64,000 bases of DNA from Agrobacterium fabrum str. C58 (GTDB lineage: Bacteria > Pseudomonadota > Alphaproteobacteria > Rhizobiales > Rhizobiaceae), in NCBI RefSeq assembly GCF_000092025.1, contig NC_003062.2, forward strand, positions 2,777,581-2,841,580, read 5' to 3'. A model generated the notes under the pieces. That model was not told where the DNA came from, did not search any database, and saw only the letters and a list, made by a program, of their open reading frames with translations. Position 1 is the first letter of the stretch, and the number at the start of each line of letters is the position of its first letter. Shown in pieces: positions 47,090 to 56,773 of this stretch. The position numbers and the translations under genes are program-made.

Positions 47090-48664
47090 ATGACAAACAT
47101 AGCAGGCAATGTACCGGGAGGAGGAAAACCCGTGAGTGAGAATTCCGAGGCAACCATTTTGCTGAACGCCAACGACAATGTCGCGGTGGCGCGTCGGTCT
47201 ATCCCGGCTGGCGGAGCGACGGGCAGGGGTGATCTGGCGGCACTCGAGCTGATCGGACGCGGGCACAAGGTGGCGCTCAAACTCATCAAATCCGGAGACG
47301 AGGTGCTGAAATACGGGCAGGTCATCGGCATCGCGACCCAGGACATCGAAGCCGGCCGGCATGTGCACCTGCACAATCTCGCCATGGTGCCGTCAGAACA
47401 TGCGCATCAGTTCAGCGTCGACATCGAGGAGAAGGGCATGGTGCCGGAAGCCGAGCGCCGGACCTTCATGGGTTATGACCGTGGTCTCGGCGGCGTTGGC
47501 ACACGCAACTATATCGGCGTCATCGCCTCGGTGAACTGTTCCGCCACTGTGTCGCGCTACATCGCCGATTATTTCAACAAACAGGGCGGCCTTGACGGCT
47601 TCGACAATGTCGATGGCGTCGTGGCGCTGACCCACGGTGGCGGCTGTGCGCTGAACACCAAGTCGGAAGGTTACCGCCTTCTGATCCGCACCATTCAGGG
47701 TTATGCCCGCCATCCGAATTTCGGCGGGATTCTGCTGATCGGCCTTGGTTGCGAAACCAACCAGATCGCGCCCATTCTCGAACATTACAAGATGGAAGAG
47801 GGCGAGCGGCTGCGCACCATGACCATCCAGCAGCATGGTGGCACCCGCAAGACCATCGATGCGGCAATAACCGAAATCAAGGCGATGCTACCGATGGTGA
47901 ACGCCGCCCGCCGCACCGAGCAACCGCTTTCCAAGCTGAAGGTCGCACTGGAATGTGGCGGCTCGGATGGATATTCCGGCATCTCCGCCAATCCGGCTCT
48001 GGGTTATGCATCCGACCTAATCGTCCGCAATGGCGGCACGACCGTGCTTTCCGAAACGCCCGAAATCTACGGCGCGGAGCACCTGCTGACCAAACGCGCC
48101 GTCACACCTGCGGTCGCCGAAAAACTGCTGCAGCGCATCGACTGGTGGCGGGACTATACCGCCCGCAATGGCGACGAACTCAACAACAATCCTTCGCACG
48201 GCAACAAGCTCGGCGGCCTGACTACCATTCTGGAGAAATCGCTGGGCGCGGTCGCCAAGGGTGGCTCCATGCCGCTGAAGGCGGTTTATGAATTTGCCGA
48301 GACCGTGACGGAGCAAGGCTTCGTCTTCATGGATACACCCGGCTATGACCCCGTTGCCGTCACCGGCCAGGTTGCCGGCGGCTGCAACGTCATCTGTTTC
48401 ACCACCGGCCGTGGCTCGGTTTCAGGTTTCAAGCCCTCTCCCTGCATCAAGATCGCCACCAACTCCGAAATGTATGAACACATGAAGGAAGACATGGATA
48501 TCAACTGCGGCGAGATCGTCACCGGAACGGAAACCATCGAAGAATCCGGCAAACGAATTTTCGAACATATTCTCGCGGTCGCTTCCGGCGACAAGACGGT
48601 GAGCGAAATTTATGATTACGGTGACAATGAATTTGTGCCGTGGCAGGTCGGCGCAGTGACCTGA
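47090..48664 (+). CDS. UxaA-family hydrolase (altronate/galactarate dehydratase-like)
   Basis: A 524-residue two-domain dehydratase. An N-terminal SAF domain of about 90 residues (ATILLNANDNVAVARRSIPAG, HVHLHNLAM) is followed by the UxaA core: GYDRGLGGVGTRNYIGVIAS, ALTHGGGCAL, LLIGLGCETNQI, ALECGGSDGYSGISANPALG and FMDTPGYDPVAVTGQVAGG. Conserved Cys and His residues bind iron. Altronate dehydratase (to 2-keto-3-deoxygluconate) fits the neighbouring genes, galactarate dehydratase being the alternative. It follows the regulator with no gap. Confidence 0.88.
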   Translation: MTNIAGNVPGGGKPVSENSEATILLNANDNVAVARRSIPAGGATGRGDLAALELIGRGHKVALKLIKSGDEVLKYGQVIGIATQDIEAGRHVHLHNLAMVPSEHAHQFSVDIEEKGMVPEAERRTFMGYDRGLGGVGTRNYIGVIASVNCSATVSRYIADYFNKQGGLDGFDNVDGVVALTHGGGCALNTKSEGYRLLIRTIQGYARHPNFGGILLIGLGCETNQIAPILEHYKMEEGERLRTMTIQQHGGTRKTIDAAITEIKAMLPMVNAARRTEQPLSKLKVALECGGSDGYSGISANPALGYASDLIVRNGGTTVLSETPEIYGAEHLLTKRAVTPAVAEKLLQRIDWWRDYTARNGDELNNNPSHGNKLGGLTTILEKSLGAVAKGGSMPLKAVYEFAETVTEQGFVFMDTPGYDPVAVTGQVAGGCNVICFTTGRGSVSGFKPSPCIKIATNSEMYEHMKEDMDINCGEIVTGTETIEESGKRIFEHILAVASGDKTVSEIYDYGDNEFVPWQVGAVT

Positions 48665-48678
48665 AGCGCAATACCGAC

Positions 48679-48694
48679 TGTCCCACGTGAAACA
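48679..48694. other. parS-like site (degenerate)
   Basis: TGTCCCACGTGAAACA differs from the chromosomal parS consensus TGTTYCACGTGRAACA at one position. It lies in the gap between the convergent uxaA-type gene and purH, about 6 kb from parB. ParB-binding centromere sites usually cluster around the origin, so this is probably functional though weaker. Confidence 0.6.
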
Positions 48695-48695
48695 A

Positions 48696-48723
48696 AAGGC
48701 CCGGAAATCACTTTCCGGGCCTT
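48696..48723. terminator. Bidirectional terminator between the UxaA-type gene and purH
   Basis: AAGGCCCGGAAA pairs with TTTCCGGGCCTT around a 4-nt loop, a 12-bp perfect stem. A-rich and T-rich ends on both sides let it serve the two convergent genes. Confidence 0.8.
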
Positions 48724-48748
48724 CGTCATTTCTGTCTATATCGCGCGC

Positions 48749-50365
48749 TTAATGGCGGAAGTGGCGCATGCCGGTGAAGACCATAGCCACATTATGCTCG
48801 TTTGCAGCGTCGATCACGTCCTGATCGCGCATGGAGCCACCCGGCTGGATGACAGCGGTGGCGCCCGCAGCGATTGCAGCAAGCAAACCATCCGCAAACG
48901 GATAAAAGGCTTCCGACGCAACGGCAGAGCCGCGCGTCAATGGTTCGGCAAGGCCAAGAGCCTTGGCTGCATCTTCCGCCTTCTGGGCGGCGATGCGGGC
49001 GGAATCCACACGGCTCATCTGGCCAGCGCCGATACCCGCCGTCTGACCGTCCTTCGCATAGATCACGGCATTGGATTTCACATGCTTGGCGATCTTGAAA
49101 GCGAACTTCATGTCCTCAAGCTCTTGCGCCGTCGGTGCACGCTTGGTTACGACCTTGAGTTCGAGATCCTCGACCATGCCATTGTCACGGCTCTGCACCA
49201 GCAGGCCACCGGAAACGGTCTTCGCCGTGAGGCCAGCCGCACGCGGGTCTGGCAGGCCGCCGGCGGCCAGAAGGCGCAGGTTCGGCTTGCGGGCGATGAT
49301 GGACTTGGCCTCTTCGGTCACGTCAGGCGCGATGATGACTTCGGTGAAGAGCTTGACGATCTCTTCCGCCGTTTCCGCATCGAGCGTGCGGTTGAGCGCA
49401 ATGACGCCGCCAAAGGCGGAAACGGAATCGCATGCCAGCGCCCGCCGATAGGCTTCTGCAAGGGTAGGGCCGGTCGCAACGCCACAGGGATTGGCGTGTT
49501 TGACGATGGCAACGGCCGGCGCATTTTCCGGCAGGAACTCCGCCACCAGCTCGTAAGCCGCATCGGTATCATTGATGTTGTTGTAGGAGAGCTGCTTGCC
49601 CTGGAGAAGCGTCGCCGTTGCAACGCCGGGGCGCTTTTCACCGGTCAGGTAGAAACCGGCGCTCTGATGCGGGTTTTCACCATAACGCATCTTTTCTTTC
49701 AGCACACCGCCGATGGCGCGGTAATGAGGCGTCTCGATCGCCAGTGCTTCGGCAAACCAGTTGGAAATCACGGCATCATAAGCAGCCGTGCGGGCATAGG
49801 CCTTGGCGGCAAAACGCTGGCGCAGCGCATAGGAGGTCTGTCCGTCATCGGCCTGCAGGGCTTCCACCAGCGCAGGGTAGTCGGAAGGGTCGGTAACAAC
49901 GGTGACATAGGCATGGTTCTTGGCGGAAGCGCGGATCATCGCCGGGCCGCCAATATCGATATTCTCAACCGTCGTCGGATAATCGCCGCCCTTGGCGCGC
50001 ACTTCCTCGAACGGATAGAGATTGATCACGGAAAGATCGATCGCCTCGATACCATGTGCCTTCATGGCCTCGACATGCTCGGCATCGTCGCGGATTGCCA
50101 GAAGCCCGCCATGAACATTGGGATGCAGCGTCTTGACGCGGCCATCCATGATCTCGGGAAAATTGGTGACGTCGGAGACATCTGTGACGGCAAGACCCGC
50201 TTCGGCAATCGCCTTTGCCGTACCGCCGGTCGACAGGAGCTTGACGCCGAGCTTGGAGAGTACCGTTGCCAACTCGATAATATCGGTCTTGTCGGACACG
50301 GAAAGAAGCGCCGTGCGAATCTTGACCTTATCGGGGGCGGGAATTTTCTTGGACACCACGGCCAT
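48749..50365 (-). CDS. purH: Bifunctional AICAR transformylase / IMP cyclohydrolase
   Basis: Catalyses the last two steps of purine synthesis: formylation of AICAR and closure of FAICAR to IMP. The 538-residue protein has the N-terminal cyclohydrolase (MGS-like) domain ([39 protein letters not shown]) and the C-terminal transformylase domain ([11 protein letters not shown] as [40 protein letters not shown]). The ATG of [13 protein letters not shown] was chosen; the frame extends upstream without similarity. Confidence 0.97.
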   Translation of the reverse strand: MAVVSKKIPAPDKVKIRTALLSVSDKTDIIELATVLSKLGVKLLSTGGTAKAIAEAGLAVTDVSDVTNFPEIMDGRVKTLHPNVHGGLLAIRDDAEHVEAMKAHGIEAIDLSVINLYPFEEVRAKGGDYPTTVENIDIGGPAMIRASAKNHAYVTVVTDPSDYPALVEALQADDGQTSYALRQRFAAKAYARTAAYDAVISNWFAEALAIETPHYRAIGGVLKEKMRYGENPHQSAGFYLTGEKRPGVATATLLQGKQLSYNNINDTDAAYELVAEFLPENAPAVAIVKHANPCGVATGPTLAEAYRRALACDSVSAFGGVIALNRTLDAETAEEIVKLFTEVIIAPDVTEEAKSIIARKPNLRLLAAGGLPDPRAAGLTAKTVSGGLLVQSRDNGMVEDLELKVVTKRAPTAQELEDMKFAFKIAKHVKSNAVIYAKDGQTAGIGAGQMSRVDSARIAAQKAEDAAKALGLAEPLTRGSAVASEAFYPFADGLLAAIAAGATAVIQPGGSMRDQDVIDAANEHNVAMVFTGMRHFRH

Positions 50366-50517
50366 CGGGCATACTCCGTATAATAGGGAGGACAGGCTGG
50401 AAGGGGAATGATCCAGCGATTGCCGCCGCGTTAACACAGCTTACCGCATTAATAAACAGCGGGGATGCCGAACGGCAAAAACTATGGCGGTTTTTGCCCT
50501 GAGTGGCCCAAAAGCCC

Positions 50518-52185
50518 TCAGCCCATGCGTTCGATGAGCCAGCGGATTTCCCGGGTATTGACGAGATTGAAGGGTAATTCGATCTGCTGCGAAGGACGCA
50601 TGCCGGATGCATCCGCCATGAAGACATCGTCGGTCACGAAAAGCTCCAGTCCGGGCGCCGAAAACAGCCAGGTGGTGCCATCCGCGGCCTCCAGATAAAC
50701 CGACTCCTCATCCCGCTGGTGTAGCTGAATATGGGGGTGGATGTGAAAACGGGAAACCGCTGACACGGATTGCAATTGCGCTTTCACCACGGCTTCGTCA
50801 GCGCGAAGCAGGTCGCGGCCCTTTATCTTCGTGCCCGCCGCATTCAATTCTATTTCCCGCTCATGGTAGCAGCCGAAATTCTGCAAATAACCATCATGCG
50901 ACGCCCAAAGGATGTCATTGCCATTTGCATCCGTTCCACGTCGGCTATCGACCTTGCTGACGCCCGAAACCATGATCGGGCCAAGCAACCTCGAGCGCGA
51001 CAATCTGCAGGACGAAGTGTCGGCAAGCGTGACGGTGGAATGCGCCGCCGTGGAACGGCTGGCGCGTTGATATTCCGGTGCGGCATTACGCGGAAACCCG
51101 GAATTGACGATGAACCGGTTCTTGCCGCAGGACATTTCGAAAGAGAGACACCCTGAATGGGCGCTGCGCGACAGTTCCGCCGAACCGGGATAACCGGTGT
51201 CCACGATGATAACAGTCTCATCTGTCGCGAGCCGATGGTAATTCACATCCGTCAGGACCTTGGAAGGCCGGCCGGCCGTTTCATCATAACGCAGCACGGA
51301 AACAAGCTCGTTGGCGAGCGTCGCCGTGGCGCCGTTGAACAGCGCAAGATCGCCGCCCTGATGCCGGAAGAACCGGATCGCCGGAAACATGCGGTCTATC
51401 GCCGGCACCAGTCCAGAGGGCAGGTCATGGCCAAGATTAATATAACTTTGCCGCAGCGGCAGGAGATCGAGCAGCAGATCCAGCATAACTCTTGGATTGC
51501 GGGAAACATGCCCGCCATCGGGGAGAATCTGGCGTTCCATTTCCTGAGCTAGCTTCGTTCCGTTCCGGTTGATCCGTGACAACCGTGTGGGCATGGCGAT
51601 GGAGGCCATCGCAAGCGCTATTCTGATCCGCAGCCGCGCTTCACCATCCGGCGCATGTTTGACGATCCGCTCGAGGTAACGCACATGAAAGGCGAGGCTC
51701 TTCAGGAAACGGCGATAAAAGCCCGCATCGGCCTCGTATAAAACCACGGGAGAATGCGAAAGCCAGGCTATCAGCCTCTGCGCCGCAATTTCAGGTGACC
51801 AGGCCGTGCCCGTAACGCGCTTGCCATGCAATACCATCCACTCGGCGACGATGCGACGCGCACGCTTGCAGGCCTCGCTCGATTTATCGGAACGAATGTG
51901 CCGCAGCCAGGTAAATGCTTGCAGCCGTTCTTCAAAAACTGCTGAAGGGTAATCTACCTGAAACGGCGAAGCGCCGCCGGTTTCAACGACGCGTCCGGCA
52001 AGCGCGATGCGACCGCGCAACAACTCCTCGGCAAAATAGGGATCGATCGCTCTCAGATCGGTGGGTGCAGCCACCAGGCCAGTGGGCACGCGGTTGGTGA
52101 ATCGCGATAGATGCAGACGCAACGGGGTAAGGCCGACACACAGATGACGATAAGCCATCCGCGAAAGAAGACCGGCGGCATTCAT
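50518..52185 (-). CDS. Heparinase II/III family protein
   Basis: A 555-residue protein with an alpha-barrel N-terminal part (WLRHIRSDKSSEACKRARRI, SHSPVVLYEADAGFYRRFLKSL) and a C-terminal beta-sandwich (VIIVDTGYPGSAELSRSAHSGCLSFEMS, SAVSRFHIHPHIQLHQRDEESVYL). Both parts are typical of the alphaproteobacterial heparinase II/III group found between purH and rsmB. No signal peptide is evident, and the polysaccharide substrate, if any, is unknown. The ATG used has AGG upstream; an in-frame TTG 24 bp earlier has no ribosome site. A gap of about 150 bp separates it from purH. Confidence 0.85.
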   Translation of the reverse strand: MNAAGLLSRMAYRHLCVGLTPLRLHLSRFTNRVPTGLVAAPTDLRAIDPYFAEELLRGRIALAGRVVETGGASPFQVDYPSAVFEERLQAFTWLRHIRSDKSSEACKRARRIVAEWMVLHGKRVTGTAWSPEIAAQRLIAWLSHSPVVLYEADAGFYRRFLKSLAFHVRYLERIVKHAPDGEARLRIRIALAMASIAMPTRLSRINRNGTKLAQEMERQILPDGGHVSRNPRVMLDLLLDLLPLRQSYINLGHDLPSGLVPAIDRMFPAIRFFRHQGGDLALFNGATATLANELVSVLRYDETAGRPSKVLTDVNYHRLATDETVIIVDTGYPGSAELSRSAHSGCLSFEMSCGKNRFIVNSGFPRNAAPEYQRASRSTAAHSTVTLADTSSCRLSRSRLLGPIMVSGVSKVDSRRGTDANGNDILWASHDGYLQNFGCYHEREIELNAAGTKIKGRDLLRADEAVVKAQLQSVSAVSRFHIHPHIQLHQRDEESVYLEAADGTTWLFSAPGLELFVTDDVFMADASGMRPSQQIELPFNLVNTREIRWLIERMG

Positions 52186-52310
52186 GCTGCCTGCGAAGGA
52201 CCCTAACAAGCTGTGTTTCCCGTTTCACATGTTTTGTTTTTATCAGTGAACCGCGATGATCGGAACGTTTTCGATAAATATCTAATGATTCGCGAGAGCT
52301 TGGCTTTTTT

Positions 52311-53702
52311 CTACTTCTTACGCAAGACACTGCTAAAAAACCCATCGACGCCACCGAACATATCAGGTGTCGTGCGAAGATCGCCCGCGGCACTAATCGC
52401 CGCTTCCATTCCGGGCCAGTCTTCCCTGTGAACGGCAACACGCTCCACATCAGGGTTTTCCGCCAGAACCTCGGCAATCATCTCTTCCCCTTCGGAAGGA
52501 TCGAGCGAGCAGTTGGAAAAGACCACGAGGCCGCCCGGCCCGACGAGCGTTAGCGCATGTCGCAGCATCTGGCCCTGAAGTGCCGCGAGTTTGGCAATGT
52601 CGTTCTCGTCTTTCGTCCAGCAGACGTCGGGATGCTTGCGCAAAGTGCCGGTAGACGAACAGGGTGCATCGAGCAGCACGGCGTCGAAAAGCTGTTCCGG
52701 CTGGTATTTCAGCATATTGGCCTCCACCGTTTCGGCATGGAGACCAAGTCGGTCGAGATTTTCCCGAAGGCGGCGAAGACGGTTGCCGGACTGATCCAGC
52801 GCCGTTACCCTGGCGCCCGCCAGCGCAAGCTGGGCGGTCTTGCCGCCGGGGGCAGCGCAAAGATCGGCGACGCGCTTGCCGGAGATATCGCCCAGCAGCC
52901 TTACCGGCATGCTGGCTGCGAGATCCTGAACCCACCATGCGCCCTCGGCGAAACCGTCGAGCGAGGGGATCTGGCCTTCGAATTCACCCAGACGCACGCT
53001 GCCATTCGGCATAAGCGTGCCACCCAGTCTTTCCGCCCAAAGAGCGGGATCGGCCTTTACCGTCAAGTCAATGCAGGACGGTGTCAGCTGTGCTTGCGAG
53101 ATCCTTTGAGCCACCTCATCGCCATAAGCCGAAACAAGCCGCGCATAGAACCATTCCGGCAAGACCGGAACATCCGCGATGGCCTTTTCGATCTCCGCTT
53201 TTTCACGGCCGAGCCTTCGAAGCACGGCATTGACCAGCTTGACGAAACGCCTATTGCGAGGATCGCGATGCGCCTGCTCCACGGCAAGATCGACAGCGGA
53301 ATGATCCGGCACATCGAGATAAAGCATCTGCGCAGCCCCAACGACGAGGACGTGATGCAGCGATCGGGCTCCTTGCGGCAATGGCCCATCCAACAACATC
53401 GACAATGCCGTCTCAATGCGGGGAAGGTGCCGGAGCGCACTATTGACGACCGCCCTCACCAGTGCCCGATCAGCAAGCGACAACGCACGATAGACGGGAT
53501 TGCCGTTTTCGCTGTCGAGCATCCCGTCCATGGAGGTCTTCTTTTCCAGAACCGCCGCGAGAATGCGGGTGGCAGCAATGCGCGCCGCAAGACCCGGCTT
53601 GTCCTCGAAAGACGAAGGGCCGTCTTCACGGCCCCTTGCATGCGCTGGCTTCGGTTTTCTGGACCGCGCCGGCTTACTCTGAATATCGGATGTCAAGACC
53701 AC
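52311..53702 (-). CDS. RsmB-family 16S rRNA m5C methyltransferase
   Basis: A 463-residue protein. An N-terminal NusB-like RNA-binding domain ([33 protein letters not shown]) precedes a SAM-dependent Rossmann domain with [16 protein letters not shown] (motif I), [20 protein letters not shown] (motif IV, PC) and [16 protein letters not shown], whose Cys is the nucleophile. It probably methylates C967 or an equivalent position of 16S rRNA. The start is GTG and overlaps the htpX stop by 10 bp, so the two are likely cotranscribed. Confidence 0.92.
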   Translation of the reverse strand: MVLTSDIQSKPARSRKPKPAHARGREDGPSSFEDKPGLAARIAATRILAAVLEKKTSMDGMLDSENGNPVYRALSLADRALVRAVVNSALRHLPRIETALSMLLDGPLPQGARSLHHVLVVGAAQMLYLDVPDHSAVDLAVEQAHRDPRNRRFVKLVNAVLRRLGREKAEIEKAIADVPVLPEWFYARLVSAYGDEVAQRISQAQLTPSCIDLTVKADPALWAERLGGTLMPNGSVRLGEFEGQIPSLDGFAEGAWWVQDLAASMPVRLLGDISGKRVADLCAAPGGKTAQLALAGARVTALDQSGNRLRRLRENLDRLGLHAETVEANMLKYQPEQLFDAVLLDAPCSSTGTLRKHPDVCWTKDENDIAKLAALQGQMLRHALTLVGPGGLVVFSNCSLDPSEGEEMIAEVLAENPDVERVAVHREDWPGMEAAISAAGDLRTTPDMFGGVDGFFSSVLRKK

Positions 53703-54658
53703 GGCCCCTTGCGCTCGTTTTCATTGCCTCGTCTCCAGCCCGTTGTGGGAACGGAGCCTGATTTGCGCACCGGTCTATCACCCGATGGCGGCGGCGTCGA
53801 TGCTCGCGGAGAAAACTCCTGCGCCATCGCGTGCAGCGCCGCCACGCGGTTTTCCGTGTTCGGATGGGTGGAAAAAAGATTGTCCATACGCTCGCCGGAG
53901 AGCGGATTGATGATGAACATATGCGCCGTTGCCGGATTGCGCTCGGCATCGTCATTGTGAATTTGCTGTGCCATGCCTGAAATCTTCTGCAGGGCAGAGG
54001 CAAGCCAGAGCGGGTTGCCGCATATTTCCGCGCCGCGCCGGTCGGCGGAATATTCGCGGGTGCGACTGATAGCCATCTGCACCAACATTGCCGCAAGCGG
54101 CGCCACTATCATCGCCACCAGCACACCGATGAAGCCCAAGGGGTTATTGTTGTTTTCCCTGTTGCCGCCAAAGAAGAAGGCAAAATTGCCGAGCATGGAG
54201 ATCGCACCCGCGAGCGTGGCGGTGATTGTCATGGTCAGGGTATCGCGGTTCTGCACATGGGCGAGTTCATGCGCCATGACACCGGCCACTTCCTCGGGCG
54301 TCAGACGCTCCAGCAGCCCGGTCGAAGCGGCAACAGCCGCATTCTCAGGATTTCGACCGGTCGCGAAGGCGTTTGGCTGCGGACTGTCGTAAATATAGAC
54401 CTTCGGCATGGGCAGACCGGCATTCTGCGACAGATCCCGGATCATGTGAAAGAACTCGGGCGCATTCGCCTCGTCGATCTCCCGGGCGCGATAGGCCGAA
54501 AGGACCATCTTGTCCGAATTCCAATAGGAAAAAAGGTTCATACCGGCCGCAATCAGCAGCGCTATCATCATGCCGCCTTTACCACCGATCAGAAAACCGA
54601 CACCCATGAACAATGCCGTCATGAAGGCCAGAAGCATTGCCGTGCGCATCATGTTCAT
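53693..54658 (-). CDS. htpX: Membrane zinc metalloprotease HtpX
   Basis: Inner-membrane M48 protease involved in quality control of membrane proteins under heat or envelope stress. The 321-residue protein has two N-terminal hydrophobic segments (about 6-25 and 28-45), the HExxH site at residues 130-134 in [13 protein letters not shown], the glutamate ligand in [14 protein letters not shown], and two further membrane segments between them. The C-terminal tail is disordered and basic. It is the first gene of the pair with the rRNA methyltransferase. Confidence 0.96.
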   Translation of the reverse strand: MNMMRTAMLLAFMTALFMGVGFLIGGKGGMMIALLIAAGMNLFSYWNSDKMVLSAYRAREIDEANAPEFFHMIRDLSQNAGLPMPKVYIYDSPQPNAFATGRNPENAAVAASTGLLERLTPEEVAGVMAHELAHVQNRDTLTMTITATLAGAISMLGNFAFFFGGNRENNNNPLGFIGVLVAMIVAPLAAMLVQMAISRTREYSADRRGAEICGNPLWLASALQKISGMAQQIHNDDAERNPATAHMFIINPLSGERMDNLFSTHPNTENRVAALHAMAQEFSPRASTPPPSGDRPVRKSGSVPTTGWRRGNENERKGPWS

Positions 54659-54774
54659 CCGTTGAACTCTCCTTCTTACTCGCCTGAAATATTGTTGGGT
54701 TTATAAAACCCCTTCGATTATATAATCTGGTAAGCGGCAAACATATTTCAATATCCCGTCATTGGGAGGATTTC

Positions 54775-54987
54775 ATGCAGAATGCAGATAATGACAATGG
54801 TGCCGAAGAGGGCGCGGAGCAGGTGAGGCGTCTTTCGCCCGCAGCGCAGCGAGCGCTAGAGGAAGCGGAAGAACGGCGCCGGCAGCAGGCTGATCTTCAA
54901 TTGCCGCCGGAGACTGGCGGTCGCGGCGGCGCAGAACCCGTTCGTTTTGGCGATTACGAAATAAAAGGCAGGGCTATCGATTTTTGA
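54775..54987 (+). CDS. DUF1674 / SDHAF4-like succinate dehydrogenase assembly factor
   Basis: A 70-residue protein with a Glu/Ala/Arg-rich helical N-terminal part and the diagnostic DUF1674 C-terminus ETGGRGGAEPVRFGDYEIKG ending in AIDF. In mitochondria and alphaproteobacteria this family (SDHAF4) chaperones the flavinated SdhA subunit. A GGGAGGA ribosome site is 6 nt before the ATG. It is divergent from htpX. Confidence 0.9.
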   Translation: MQNADNDNGAEEGAEQVRRLSPAAQRALEEAEERRRQQADLQLPPETGGRGGAEPVRFGDYEIKGRAIDF

Positions 54988-55001
54988 GGGCCGCAAAACG
55001 A

Positions 55002-55026
55002 AAATACCCGCCTTTGGCGGGTATTT
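55002..55026. terminator. Bidirectional terminator between the SDHAF4-like gene and parB
   Basis: AAATACCCGCC pairs with GGCGGGTATTT around a 3-nt TTT loop, an 11-bp stem flanked by A- and T-rich sequence. It can end both convergent transcripts. Confidence 0.8.
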
Positions 55027-55048
55027 ATCAATTAAAACAGATATTTAA

Positions 55049-55930
55049 TTATTTCTGCTCCAGCAGCCGGCAGACGGCTTCAAGCTGTTCAAGTGTGCGG
55101 TAACCGATACGAATCTGCCCCGATCCACCCTTGTGGCTGATTTTCACATCGAGGCCAAGAGCGTCTGAAAGACTGCGTTCGAGCGCAATCGTATCAGAAT
55201 CCTTTTCCCCAGCCGGACGCTTTTCAGCAATCTCACCCTGCGATTTGATATCGTTTTGCGCCAGACGTTCGGCATCACGCACCGAAAGTCCCTTGGAAAC
55301 AATCGTGCGTGCCAGAGTCGCCGGATCGGAAGTGGAGACCAGCGCGCGCGCGTGACCGGCGGAAAGCGAACCGTCCGCCAGCATATCCCGGACCGGATCG
55401 GGCAGCTTCAAGAGCCGCAGACTATTGGCAACATGGCTTCGGCTCTTACCGATGATTTCGCCGAGATCATTCTGCGTATAACCATGTTCGGCGATCAGCT
55501 GTTCGTAACCCATCGCCTCTTCAAGCGGATTGAGGTCGGAACGCTGCACGTTTTCGACGATGGCAAGTTCCAGAGCAGTACGATCATCCACATCGCGAAC
55601 GATGACAGGTACGTCAGTAAAACCAGCCAGCTGTGCCGCGCGCCAGCGGCGCTCACCGGCGATAATCTCGTATCGGTTGACTCCAACCGTTCTCACTACT
55701 ACTGGCTGAACGATTCCGTGCTGACGGATAGAGGCGGCAAGATCCTGCAGCTCGTTTTCATCGAAATGGCGCCGCGGGTTTCTATGGCTGCGGGCGATGA
55801 ATTCGATCGGAATGGTACGATCGGCGTTGACCGCGCGCTGAGGCTCGCCGACCGGCACGGGCTGATCCATTTCACCAATCAATGCGGCAAGACCGCGCCC
55901 CAATCGACGCTTCGAAAGATCATCACTCAT
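55049..55930 (-). CDS. parB: Chromosome partitioning protein ParB
   Basis: CTP-dependent DNA-clamp protein that loads at parS and spreads, guiding origin segregation with ParA. The 293-residue protein has the N-terminal ParA-contacting segment (RRLGRGLAALIGE), the CTPase motif region (NPRRHFDENELQDLAASI, IIAGERRWRAAQLAG), the helix-turn-helix (YTQNDLGEIIGKSRSHVANSLRL) and a C-terminal dimerisation domain. parS sites lie 1.4 kb and 3.4 kb upstream. Confidence 0.97.
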   Translation of the reverse strand: MSDDLSKRRLGRGLAALIGEMDQPVPVGEPQRAVNADRTIPIEFIARSHRNPRRHFDENELQDLAASIRQHGIVQPVVVRTVGVNRYEIIAGERRWRAAQLAGFTDVPVIVRDVDDRTALELAIVENVQRSDLNPLEEAMGYEQLIAEHGYTQNDLGEIIGKSRSHVANSLRLLKLPDPVRDMLADGSLSAGHARALVSTSDPATLARTIVSKGLSVRDAERLAQNDIKSQGEIAEKRPAGEKDSDTIALERSLSDALGLDVKISHKGGSGQIRIGYRTLEQLEAVCRLLEQK

Positions 55931-55959
55931 AAGATATTACTCCATACAGTCCGCAAATG

Positions 55960-56754
55960 TCAGGCGGCTTTGCGCAGTCGCTCTCTCTGGATCACTTCTG
56001 ATGCCAGTTGCAAATAGGCCTGACTGCCGGCGCATTTCAGATCATAGAGAATGGCCGGCTTACCATAGGACGGCGCTTCCGAAACACGGACGTTGCGCGG
56101 GATAAGAGTATGGTAAACCTTTTCGCCAAGATGGCTACGCACATCCGAAACGACCTGCTGCGCAAGATTGTTACGCGCATCGAACATCGTCAAAACGATG
56201 CCCTGTATATCAAGCTGCGGGTTGACCGAGCCGCGTATCTGGCTAACCGTATCCAGCAGCTGACTGAGACCTTCCAGGGCAAAGAACTCGCATTGCAGCG
56301 GCACCAGCACAGAATGCGCGGCCGTCATCGCATTCATCGTCAAAAGATTGAAAGAGGGCGGGCAATCAACGAGAATATAGGAATAGCCTCTGGCTTCCGG
56401 CGTTTCCATTGCCGCACGCAACAGGAAAACGCGGTTTGCGACATTCGCGACCTGCATCTCGAAACCGAGCAAATCCATTGTGGAGGGCACGATATCGAGA
56501 TTCGGCACCGCCGTGGGTACAGCAACCTCCGCAATCCCATGTTCTCCTACCAGAAGATCATAGGACGAAAGCTTGCGCTCTTTGCGGTCAATTCCGAGCC
56601 CAGTACTCGCATTGCCCTGCGGGTCCAGGTCGATGATCAGCACACGCTCACCAATAGCCGCAAGCGCGGTCGCCAGATTGATAGCGGTTGTTGTCTTGCC
56701 AACGCCGCCTTTCTGGTTCGCAACTGCGATAATTCGGTTTTTTTCAAAGGTCAT
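55960..56754 (-). CDS. parA: Chromosome partitioning ATPase ParA
   Basis: Walker-type ATPase that forms DNA-bound dimers and moves ParB-parS complexes. The 264-residue protein shows the deviant Walker A in VANQKGGVGKTTTAINLATA, IDLDPQGNASTGLG (A' motif) and YILVDCPPSFNLLTMNAM (Walker B). It lacks the N-terminal DNA-binding extension of plasmid RepA/ParA proteins, so it is the chromosomal type. parB follows after 29 bp and rsmG precedes by 19 bp. Confidence 0.97.
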   Translation of the reverse strand: MTFEKNRIIAVANQKGGVGKTTTAINLATALAAIGERVLIIDLDPQGNASTGLGIDRKERKLSSYDLLVGEHGIAEVAVPTAVPNLDIVPSTMDLLGFEMQVANVANRVFLLRAAMETPEARGYSYILVDCPPSFNLLTMNAMTAAHSVLVPLQCEFFALEGLSQLLDTVSQIRGSVNPQLDIQGIVLTMFDARNNLAQQVVSDVRSHLGEKVYHTLIPRNVRVSEAPSYGKPAILYDLKCAGSQAYLQLASEVIQRERLRKAA

Positions 56755-56773
56755 GCCGCACCTGGCCAGCTTG

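Noticed and set aside
48752..50383. Open frame of about 540 codons on the plus strand covering purH
   Set aside because: No recognisable domains and atypical His/Arg-rich composition. purH on the other strand has complete motifs.
52557..53960. Open frame of about 460 codons opposite the RsmB-family gene
   Set aside because: Composition is that of an antisense shadow, and the minus-strand gene has all the methyltransferase motifs.
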